A DNA stretch of 64,000 nt from Bryum argenteum (Eukaryota; Streptophyta; Bryopsida; Bryales; Bryaceae). The notes below the pieces were generated by a model. That model made no database searches and was not told the DNA's origin. It saw only the letters and a program-made list of their open reading frames with translations. The stretch spans positions 4,795,501-4,859,500 of the forward strand of contig CM073331.1 in the NCBI GenBank assembly GCA_037043015.1. The letters run 5' to 3'. Numbering within the stretch: position 1 is the first letter of the stretch; every line of letters starts with the position of its first letter. Positions 12,201 to 21,760 of this stretch are shown here, piece after piece. The position numbers were made by a program, and so were the translations under genes.

Positions 12201-12691
12201 TTTTAGTTTTTGATGAATTTTTGAAGTTTATGTGAGTAATGGATAATTTCAAAGTATGAGGAATTTTGAAGCGTGAAATAACTTTTCGGAAAGGTATGAA
12301 AAAACTTTCGAGCTTGCAAATGGTTTCAATTCCTGGAGAGCTAAAAATAGTAAGTCAGAGGAGGCTGACCAAGCCCCCCAAACGACCAGAAAATGGCCTC
12401 AGTCGACTTTATGGGTTGAAGAGAAACAGTCGTCGCCCTCGGATGGAGCGCCGGCAAACAGAGGGACGTTAGTAACGTAACGGAAGCGACGTCGAACGCC
12501 ATAGCTAGCTAGCCAGCCAGCCAGCCAGCTAGAGCGATGTCCCATCCGTCCGGCCATGGCGATTCGCATGCTTGATCCATGCAAAAGAAATCTATCATAC
12601 TGCAGCACCAGGTGAAGGAAGGAGCTGGAGTTTCGCTAATTCCAATGCTGCTGCTGCTGCTGCCGCCGCCGCCCACTCGTAATAAGCGCTC

Positions 12692-13370
12692 ATGGAATCT
12701 CCTGCTGCAGCAGCAGCAACCTCTGCCAGTGCTGCTGCCGCTGCTGCTGCTCAGTACTTCGCCAACCGCGCTGCTGCAGCCGCTGCCGCTGGATCATCGC
12801 CTGCTCTCATTCTCACGGACCGGGAGCATCTCGCCGACCTGGAGAATAAACTCGTGCAAGCCCGACACCGGGTCCGCTCCCTCATCCATCCATCCATCCC
12901 GTCCCATGTATCGATCTTACAGTCTGATCCATCTTCTCTCTAATCACCACTCAGATTGCATTGCAGTTTCAGGAGTTGAAGGAGGAAAAGTGTAACGCCG
13001 GCAGCAAGGTACGCGATATCGGTCATTCACGAAATCGTAATTGAACGTGATTAGGAATTTATTGGTTCGTGATATGGTAACTGTGGGTGATTGAAAATTA
13101 ATATCGAGAGATTTGAGCTTTTGTACATCTTTGAGAAATCCCCCATCTTTCTTGATGAATATCTTGATCTATCAACCAATGGAGTGCTTAAAGTCCAGTA
13201 GTTAAATTTATCATAAATCATACGTGAGATTTTGGATAGTTTTCGATGTGTGAGGTTGATACAGATTCTTATGGATCGGTCCGATGGGTTCGCAGGGTTG
13301 TGGGTGTGTATGCGGTTGCTGCTCGCACGGTACTGCTCGTAGACGAGATCAAAAAGCGACTAGCGTGTAA
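12692..13370 (+). CDS. Small three-exon gene: Ala-rich, Cys-tailed protein, unknown function
   Basis: Predicted exons are 12692-12871, 12967-13008 and 13296-13370. All junctions are phase 0 with GT..AG borders (GG|GTCCGC, GCAG|TTTCAG, CAAG|GTACGC, CGCAG|GGTTG), giving 98 residues and a TAA stop. Residues 1-35 are mostly alanine. Residues 40-74 form a charged helix likely to be a short coiled coil (REHLADLENKLVQARHR..FQELKEEK). The last 24 residues start with a cysteine cluster (GCGCVCGCC). The upstream region is GC-richer than its surroundings and holds a CCAGCCAGC-type repeat at about 12505-12530, as in a leader or promoter. I do not recognise the family. The weak donor at 12872 and the polyalanine (easily produced by a GCT/GCA microsatellite) keep confidence moderate. 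Confidence 0.45.
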
Positions 13371-14105
13371 GACATTCAAATCATAATCTTGACTTTCACC
13401 GACTTCATTGACATGAGCGATGAACTTTGATTCGTAGTATTCCATGGAAAGTCACAGACTCACAGACTGAAAGAAACTCTCAACAAATGTCTTCACAAAC
13501 CAGTCCTTTTTGTGACAATCGATGTGCAGATTTTGACTTTTTTGATCAAGAAAAAGAATGAGGTTGATTCAGTGAAACCACTTGTAAACTTACAAACTAA
13601 GGTAACTCGCACAAATTTCAGCATGACAAATAAGTAGTGAAGTTAACCATGCATGCAATTTGTGTGCATGGGTAAAGTCATTTTTTGGACTAGGTGGAAT
13701 TGTTGTCTTCACGCCCTCATTAATTTTGTTATGAAATATAACTCATAGGTGTTCCTAAAATGGTACAATTTAGAAGGTTCAAGTCAGTACATTGAAGGTA
13801 GACCTTCAACCTATCGTTTAACTCCTAAAAAGTCTACCCTAGTGTGCCATTTCTGGTGGTATGGAATTGGCTACCTTAGAGGGCTCAACTCCAAACTAAC
13901 ATATTAGATAGCTCAACTTTAAATTGTCGTAGGAATCAGCCCCTTCCGTGGCAATGCATGTCCAATTACAACATTTTGCATTTCAGGGTAAGGTTGAGTC
14001 ATCAAAACAGTCATATGACTTATGATACTTGAACTCAAAATTATTATACAAACGCACTCACTATGAATCCAACACTTGCCATCTTCCTCATTAAAACCGC
14101 CACAA
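13371..14105. other. Intergenic DNA, no gene seen
   Basis: No coding signal. The phrase ATAGGTGTTCCTAAAATGGT at about 13747 recurs at about 43303, marking a shared old repeat. Confidence 0.5.
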
Positions 14106-14109
14106 TTGC

Positions 14110-15665
14110 TTGAATGAAGTGGACAGGACTCGCGGAGCGTGTCGGAGACGACATCAAAGAGAGCCGGTCAAAGGCACCATTTGACACGATCGGTATGTAC
14201 ATAACCTAAATGGCTTGAAAACAATGCTTGCAATGGAATGTCGGTGACTGATACTTATCCGGTGGTCAATTATGTATGGGAAAGGTGAAGTCCCTTTCAT
14301 CTCAGGACACCACCACACCAAGTCAGGAGCTTCTTCAAGGTGTGCCAGCCGCCGGGAGCCCCAATGCCGAGGGGCTTCTGTTGGCTGTTGACAAATTTCT
14401 TTCCATGAAATGAAATACCCAAACACAAGCTCATGCGTGGATTGCCGTTCATTCCTCAGACAATCTTGGGAGCAACCGCAGCAGTAGCGCCGCAACGTCG
14501 AAGTCTCCGCATCAACGGCATGCAGCGTGCTTCCAAACTCTCAATCGCCGTCGACAACACTCCCATTTTCGATCCCTAACGCCTCCTCCTCATACACACA
14601 CAATTTAGTGTAGAGATATAGAAGATAGATTCCTACTCATTAACAAACTATTGATGAGGTATGGAATGTGAGACTAGTTGGGCTTTGTTATGCCACATCT
14701 CATCAACTATTCAGTTTGTCATTGCTGTTGAAAGCCAATATTTTTCTATGATTATGTTCAGACGAGCTTTCTAAGTTTGTACTCAATAATTATCAGTAAT
14801 GATGTTAAATGGAGTTATGCAATGTGAGATTAATTGCACTTTTTCATTTACTGTACGCAATTATGTGGAATGAGATTGATTGTGTTTTTTTACCCCAATT
14901 GGCTCCTTACTCTCACCCATTTGGGTGCATGATTTGCATTAGATTTTCCTCTTCTCCTCACTTTGGATTCATCTGGAATGAAATTGGTTGCGCTTCTCAC
15001 CCATTTGGCTCCTCACTCTTACCACAAGGCACATTACATGAAACTGATTTGCTCCATCTGAACTCTGGCCAGAAGCTAAGTACGCAATCTGAAACGATTT
15101 CCCTTCCTCTACTCACTTTCAACTCCAGGAATCACAGACTATGATTGTTATCATTCCGCCGATTCGACAAAGTTGAGTTTGTGCCAATGGTGCGAAAACT
15201 GTTCGGAGACTTGGCGGTGGTGACGAAGAAGGCGGGGTACGTGATGATGAAAGGAATTATGTATGCGCTCCCACGCTGCCCCAGTGGCACCCTTTGGCAC
15301 TGACTAATTCGGAAAGGGCTTTGAATGAAAGGCGCTTGTCATGCAATTGGGTGCCATCGAATGAGAGGCTTGTCGGTGAGTCAAGTTTCGGTAGCCACCG
15401 ATCACATGGAGTGTGCCGTGTTTGGGAATGGGACAAGAGCACGTTGCGAATGAGCAGCCCAAGCATTTGCTGCTATATATTGCTTGAATGAGAGTTTCGA
15501 CAGTGGTTGGTGGCGTCGGGGCGGCCACCTTCTTGGACTCTGATTTGAGTAGATATGATTAGGAGGAAGAATATGCGGTTCCAAAGTCGGATCACGGAAG
15601 AAGCTCATTTATCATGCGATCACTACGACGACGGCGAGGCGAACGCCGACTCCACTTGGTTGGAT
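14110..15665 (+). pseudogene. Scattered coding-like relics, unidentified gene
   Basis: Several plus-strand stretches read like exons but are separated by stops and AT-rich DNA: WTGLAERVGDDIKESRSK near 14125, QELLQGVPAAGSPNAEG near 14320, LRINGMQRASKLSIAVDN near 14500, VEFVPMVRKLFGDLAVVTKK near 15170, and TVVGGVGAATFLDSDLSR near 15500. They are relatively GC-rich and might be one eroded multi-exon gene, or remnants captured by repeats. I recognise no domain, and the exon borders cannot be fixed by eye. Treat as unproven. Confidence 0.3.
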
Positions 15666-15699
15666 GTGCGAAGTGAGTCATTGTGTTGAAAAAGTAAAA

Positions 15700-16480
15700 A
15701 AATGTAAGTTACTACACTCAAATAGTGTCACCCCCACTAATTCATGTATGATTGCTATGAGTTTTATTTTTATTTTGTTTTATTAACAATTGATGTATTA
15801 TCAATTGAGAAAATACATTCGTTAGTCTGCCTGGAGTAACAAGTGCAAGTAACTTTGTGTGTAGTATCCAAAAAGAGGGGAAGAAGAGGTGGCATTTAGG
15901 AAAGAGAGCCCTTTTGAGGAGTAGATTATAGAGGCAATTGTTATAAGGGCTCCTTTTGCGTTGTTGCCCAATTATGTCATCATACCATGAAGCTGTAGCT
16001 TCTCTAGATTCCATAGAAATTTGGAACTTTTATTCTATCTGATTCTATTTTTTGAAAAAAACTCTTCCAATTTGTAACAAGAAGGTTTTACTTGCATTCA
16101 CAATAGAAATTTCTATACTACTAAAGCTAAAAGATTCTATTATTGAGTAGCGAAAGAGCAAATAGAATTAAAATCTTGAGTACCTTTATTTACCGGATCG
16201 GTTATATTTGTTTATTCTTTATTCAAATTCAAATGGAACGAGATCTTTTCCATGGGCGGTCTCGAGGATAAAATTTAAACAAAAGTGGATCCCAATATTG
16301 CTATGCAATGAGGAGGAACTCCAATTGCCTACCTTCAAAAAGATTTTAAAAGGGCAAGGGGATTGTAACCTCACTTGTGATTCTATTAGTCTATCTCCAA
16401 CATTGCTATTCAAAATAGATGTTATTCTCTCTAAAGTGATGTGGATGTCACTCCAACCCTTTATTCAAGCTTGCAAAAAT
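15700..16480. other. Intergenic DNA, no gene seen
   Basis: AT-rich, only short open frames on either strand, no motif recognised. Confidence 0.5.
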
Positions 16481-16485
16481 CAATA

Positions 16486-16870
16486 GAGCATGCCCAACCC
16501 GCACTATCGGCGAGAGAGTGAAGCCTTGTTTGGCGTGCGAGGGACCCCAGCCCACACACTACTCCTGTAACCCGGTCGAGAGGGTTGAGGTCTCCTAAAA
16601 TTTAGCACACCATAAGTCGAAAGCTATCTCGTGCCTTCACTCACATTTTAGCGTCCTCATTAACAAATGAGAGAGTGACATGTGGCAACAATTTTATTAA
16701 CAAAAAATCATTTCTATTATAATCACTTGTCAGAAAGTGTGATTGGTGAGAGGCCTTCTAGGTGCCATGCCTTTCGGCGTGGGGTGGGGTATCAACGCCC
16801 GCTCGAGCAACCTCTGCGAGCTTGCGATGCACCCAGCGGCCCAGCCTGGAACGCAGGGTTGGGCATGCTC
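16486..16870. mobile_element. MITE with GAGCATGCCCAACCC ends
   Basis: The left end reads GAGCATGCCCAACCCGC and the right end is its inverted copy (GCAGGGTTGGGCATGCTC), about 15 bp perfect. The outer sequences (ATA at left, TTA at right) do not give a clear target duplication, so the superfamily is open (PIF/Harbinger or hAT possible). The first and last 120 bp are much more GC-rich than the AT-rich middle. No coding capacity. Confidence 0.65.
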
Positions 16871-17296
16871 TTAGTAGGTTCGGCATCTTAACTACAAAGT
16901 CTTGAGTTTTTGACTACCTCCAACCATCGTAAGCCTTACAAATGATGTAATAAGCCTCCAATGCTTAGACAATAAATAGGAGTGTTATAGATGACAACAT
17001 TTTGCATTGTATTCTTGATACGTGTCGTTATACGTAATAAAAAAGTAGTACTTGCCCAAAGTCAAATGCCCAATTTTTCTAAATGCCCAATTTCCATGAA
17101 ATTCATGAATTATCAATCTACGTGGTGAAAATTATTTTGTTAAAATTTCTCTGCAAATGCAACTTTTCAATCAATTCATAAAGACCTAAAATTCACAAAT
17201 TCATCAATTTATCAATTGACTTCCTCAATTCTGTGGAGAGTTGGTGTTAAACGTGACCCATTGACCCCTTTTGCAATCCGATTGTTTTCCTCAACT

Positions 17297-17297
<1 letters not shown>

Positions 17298-17337
<40 letters not shown>
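17298..17337 (+). repeat. 40-base A tract
   Basis: An uninterrupted run of 40 A. It could be the tail of an old retroposed sequence, but nothing upstream is recognised as a SINE, LINE or retrogene, and no target duplication was found. Confidence 0.9.
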
Positions 17338-17339
<2 letters not shown>

Positions 17340-17382
17340 TGCCTTAAATAATAGATGAGTTAAAATTTAAAGAATGCTTTAA

Positions 17383-17639
17383 ACCCTAAAGTTAAAATCG
17401 ACCACACTATGGTCAATTCACTTCAAAAAAAATACATTCTTTTTGCAAAAGTTGAAACTTTGACTGAGCATATCGTAAGATTCATACAATGAACGAGATC
17501 CATCCAATGGTGGGCAGACCAATTAGACAATTATAAACAAGATCCCACACTTGAATGTCTCAAAATCAAATTCAAAAAAAAATTTATTCGCGAATTGTAT
17601 TCCAACTATGTCACTATAGAAGAACTTCTCCATTAGGGG
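17383..17639. mobile_element. piggyBac-like MITE flanked by TTAA
   Basis: TTAA at 17379-17382 is followed by ACCCTAAAG. The right end reads CATTAGGGG followed by TTAA at 17640-17643. The interior shares its word order (ATCGACCACA, CTTTGACT, CAATTAGACAATTATAAACAAGATC) with the inverted copy at 20126-20364. About 257 bp, no coding frame. One end has lost a base or two of the terminal repeat. Confidence 0.7.
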
Positions 17640-17916
17640 TTAAATTACTAACACCTTGAATCAAGACACAAGCACTTTTACTAACATTCTCCAAACTCGA
17701 AAAACAACAATCTCATCACCTCCAAATTCTAAACATAAACCGCATAAATCTTCTTAACAACTTCTTGGAACATACTACAAACATGATTTAGGGTGTACCA
17801 CCAATTGCTTAAAATGAGGCAGAGGCAGAGGCAGGGGAGGTGGGCAATCAAGCAACGCATGGTGGGGCACTCTCCATGCAAAAATATCCTCAAAAAAGGA
17901 AAGGGCAAAAGCAAAA

Positions 17917-17942
17917 AATTAATTAATTAATTAATTAATTAA
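17917..17942. repeat. (AATT)n microsatellite
   Basis: Six and a half perfect AATT units. It is noted because every phase of it contains TTAA, the piggyBac target. Confidence 0.9.
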
Positions 17943-18394
17943 ATTTGCTAGTATTGGTTTTGCCCTTTCCTCTGGAAGTGTGAAGATAAGTTAGATAAAT
18001 TGTATGTATGGAAGGCAGGCAGGCAGACAAAGAAGGCATGGGCGTTTAGAAAGGGTGAATTTGAAGCCCATGCAGCACACATTACAAGCAGGCTTTTTGT
18101 TAATTATTAAATTGTTGTTTTGACAGGGAGTTTGTCTAGTGAGTGACAAAAGTGTAAACTACCACCTGCATGTTGACTGGGAGTTTTTATATCATTTCTA
18201 GTGGTTGGCTCACATGGAGCTTGGGGAACAAATCCTGCCGTTAATTGCTCATTTTTGTTTGTACTTTGGGGTGGGGTGGAGGGGGGGGGTGGGGTGACTT
18301 TTTCTTGTCTTTCGCTTTTTGTGTTTTAGCAATGTTAGCAAATGAAATGTCAAAGGGTAGTACTTGAAGGTTTTGAAAAATTCCTATGTGAAGG

Positions 18395-18611
18395 GGGTAA
18401 GCGTTCGTAGCAGCTACCAAGGAGGATGGAGGAGGGGGTAATGAGCCTCCTAATTTTTTGATGTATAGACATTAAATGCTAAGGAGTAGGCTTCCGAGGG
18501 TAATTTGGGGTCGCAGACCTCAAATTTGAATTCAAAATTATCAAAAACCGGCCTTGGGAGGTCCCCACTGATTCTAGGGTGCCTCCTTGGTAGCTGCCAC
18601 AAACCATTGCC
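18395..18611. mobile_element. Mutator-like MITE with 10-bp target duplication
   Basis: Inverted ends share GCAGCTACCAAGGAGG with a looser outer part (GGGTAAGCGTTCGTA at left, GGCAATGGTTTGTG on the complement at right). TATGTGAAGG lies on both sides (18385-18394 and 18612-18621), a length typical of MULEs. 217 bp, non-coding. Confidence 0.75.
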
Positions 18612-18621
18612 TATGTGAAGG

Positions 18622-20120
18622 GATCCCTAAAGATTCTCGAGAGCAACTTTGGAATAGTATTGCACTTCTTTGTAAACTCTATGAGGAAAAATAGCTTCGT
18701 GGAGGAGGAGATTAATGAGGAGATTTTAAATAGCAGATTTTATTTTTTTATTATTTTTTTCCCGTGAGCTAACCAACTCACTCTTACTACTTAGAAAATC
18801 ACCAATAACTCACTACTCTAAACATTAAATTTGGTCGTAACGACTGTGATTGTTATGTAATTGTTACAACTTTTTTTTTTTTTTTTTCAAAAGATTACGA
18901 ACAACGATGATCATGTCACCTCTCTAAGTAGAAATAGAACACACTCTCAAAAGAAGTGTCATATATGGAAACAAATAAAAGTTATTCAAATCTCATCCAT
19001 CATAATCATGTTGGTCAATATTTGAGTGGTAGGGTCTCATAGACTATGAGATCATAACGTATTAGTACTCAAAAAACATCCCAGAATCTCAACATTTTCA
19101 CTTTGAAGTGAAAATGTTACCAATAGACATATTCCAATGAAAAAAATCACCAACTACGAAGATGTTTACTATCATCTTCATAACAACCTTGAACAAAAAA
19201 AATTCATGCAAAAAATTTCTTTGCGCAAACAATGGCCTTGCAATGGTGAAACTACCTAAAAATTTACAAAAGGAAAAATAGTCCAAAACTAGGTCCCATG
19301 CACAAAAATGGATGCCGTAACTTTTTCACAACTTGAATGTAATTAAACCATAATTTGTTTTTTTAGTTTTTTTTTCCAAAATAGAAATATTGTTGCGCAT
19401 TCCGTATCTAAATTATTTAAATAAATAAAATTTCCAACTACAAAGCTGTTGGATTTCATCTTAAGATCATACTTATTCAAAATAGATTCATGAAAAACTA
19501 AATTGGATTTCACATAATTGGCTTGCAATGGTAAAACATGCTTCATATTTGAAAATCCGAAAACAAGAGTTCCCTTCTCAAAGATGCATACCATCAATTC
19601 AAAATTCATCATGAGGGTTTGCAATTTTTCCCACACAAACTAAACTTGATATGGGACCCAACCCAAGTGATTTCATCATAAACAAAGTCTAGATGAAAAA
19701 GCTACAGCTTTTCACAACTTCTGCCTTTCATCCAAAATGTCGTTTTTCAACATTTGGCAAGTTTAGCGGTTGAGAGAATGAACTATTTCCATTTTACTTT
19801 TAAGTTCAAAATTGGGACTAGTGACTTCATATTACTTACATCCGAAACCCATATCTCATAGCTAAACCCCGAAAATCTTATATTTTAAACTACAACCCAT
19901 TTACTTGCATGCAATCAACTTAGCTACGTAAGGAACTTAGCTACGTAAGGAATTCATGTCCGTAGGCAGTATAAATAAAAGACTGGAGATGGTGAAATCA
20001 TAATTTCTTGACCCTTCTATAATATATTGCTATTTTATACCTCCTCAATAGTCAAGTCTAGTGAACCATCTAATCATATAGAGCACCTCACCTTTGAGCA
20101 CAACGTAACTTCGTTCTTTA
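18622..20120. other. Intergenic DNA with a diverged internal duplication
   Basis: No gene seen. Segments at about 19140-19280 and 19430-19570 share words in the same order (CAACTACRAAG, ATTCATG, CTTGCAATGGTRAAAC), an old direct duplication. Text resembling TTTGCAATTTTTCCCACA near 19618 recurs near 37053. Confidence 0.4.
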
Positions 20121-20125
20121 TTTAA

Positions 20126-20364
20126 CCTCTCAGGGAGAAGCTCTACATTAATCTTTAGACGATCATATCTGAAATTAGTGAACAAAAGTTTTTCAATATT
20201 GGAAAGTCCAACGAAAGGACCTTGTTTATAACTGTCTAATTAGTCTACCCATTTGTCTATATTGACTATTTTTTGAAAGAGAATCAATAATCCTTTAACA
20301 AGTTTCACCACAAGGATCTTGAGTTAGTCAAAGTTACAATTGTGGTAGATTTCGACTTTAGGGG
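20126..20364. mobile_element. piggyBac-like MITE flanked by TTAA
   Basis: TTAA at 20122-20125 is followed by CCTCTCAGGGAGAAG. The right end is CGACTTTAGGGG followed by TTAA at 20365-20368. Read on the minus strand it follows the element at 17383 word for word in outline (CCCCTAAAGTCGAAATC, CTTTGACT, CTAATTAGACAGTTATAAACAAGGTCC). It is therefore a second copy of the same family in inverse orientation. Confidence 0.7.
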
Positions 20365-20368
20365 TTAA

Positions 20369-21070
20369 TAGGGCGGTGGACAACGTTTCATACAAAGTGG
20401 GCAAAATAAAACTCCAATTTAAATTATCAAAAAAACAGAGTGGACGGTTGTAAGCAAGTCTACGGCACAGGACCAAAGAAAGAGAGGAGGAAGAGAAAGT
20501 GAAAACGCAAGAAGGGGGCAGAAATTGACGTGACTTGAGCCTTGATTTCTGACAAGTCCTTTCTTACAGGGCAGGGCAGGGAATGGTACAAGTATAGAAG
20601 GATGGGAATGATCAGGAGTTGCCCCCACAGCAATTTCTACTCGAGAATATAAATTTAATGATGAGGGTGTGAACAAATAAATGAATATTAGGGTTCAGGC
20701 AGCGGTTGTGGGCGGGGGGCAAGGATAAGGTTACAGGTAGAGCCAAATCAATGGAAAGATAAAATAAGAAAAATGAAAAATAACTGCAAATAGGGGATAA
20801 TGAGTATGACCTAAATTAAGCCTCATGCCAAAAGCGTGCCAACACATCAGCCCTGAAATTTCCACAGATGCTATTGAAATATCCTCGTCTTTAATGCCTC
20901 GCACGTGGGAGCCTCGTTTTTTTATAATTACCAGCCCACAATAGATGAGAATAGAAGCTCCACTTGCCAGCTCCTCAGTCCGGCACATGCAGATGAATCT
21001 GCGTCTTAGGGCTCACACAAAAACCAATAAGAAAACATTTATCAAAAAACTCATCAATAAAGTCGATCGA
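20369..21070. other. Intergenic DNA, no gene seen
   Basis: No coding motif. This is sequence downstream of the bHLH gene, which reads leftward. No polyadenylation signal is certain. Confidence 0.4.
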
Positions 21071-21071
21071 A

Positions 21072-21500
21072 AAGCTGAAATGAAAACAGTTGATCAACGA
21101 ACTGAAATGAGGACAAAGGTGACCAGAAAACTGAAATGAAACGGAGACAAAGGTGCTCAAAAAACTGAAATGAGGACAAAGGTGACCAGAAAACTGAAAT
21201 GAAATAGAGACAAAGGTGTTCAAAAAACTGAGATAAGGACAAAGGTGATCAAAAGACTGAAATGAGGACAAAGATGATCAAAAACCTGAAATGAGGACGA
21301 AGGTGATAAAAAAACTGAAATGGGGACAAAGGTAATCTAGAAACTGCAATGGGGACAAAGGTGATCAAAAAACTGAAATGAAGACAAAGGTGATCAAAAA
21401 CTGAAATGAAATGGAGACAAAGGTGATCAAGAAACTGCAACGAGAACAAATGTGATCAAAACACGGCAATGGAGACAAAGGTGATCAAAAAACTGGGAGG
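21072..21500. repeat. Minisatellite, about 14 units of 29 or 34 bp
   Basis: Units read approximately ACTGAAATGAGGACAAAGG followed by TGATCAAAAA. Two unit lengths alternate: 29 bp, and 34 bp with an extra AAATR insert. Its six-frame translation gives long open FxFxxHLC-type repeats, which are artefacts of the array. It lies about 260 bp beyond the stop codon of the bHLH gene. Confidence 0.92.
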
Positions 21501-21760
21501 GACTTGTTTATAGGGGAGTTGTTACCAAACCCTTTGAAAAAGGGGGGAGGGGGGGGAGGAAAACAAAGCGAAGCAAAGGTAAGGTAAGGTAGGTGTCTAA
21601 ACCTGGGTTGGGGTGGTACCTAGGGCGAGGGTTTGAGGTGAATGGAAAGCAGACATTCCCTGCATCCGTTCACATAACCCTCCCTTCCTGAAAACTTGTT
21701 TTCTTATTAACTACTACATACATATATAAAAAAAAGAGAGTGGGAATTATACACTTCCGG

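Noticed and set aside
12640-12800. Polyglutamine or polyalanine gene in all frames of the CTG/GCA repeat
   Set aside because: Only the frame from 12692 continues into phase-compatible exons; the other frames are microsatellite artefacts.
21054-21449. Open minus-strand frames rich in FxFxxHLC repeats
   Set aside because: They are translations of the 29/34-bp minisatellite; open frames arise in every phase because the units lack stops.
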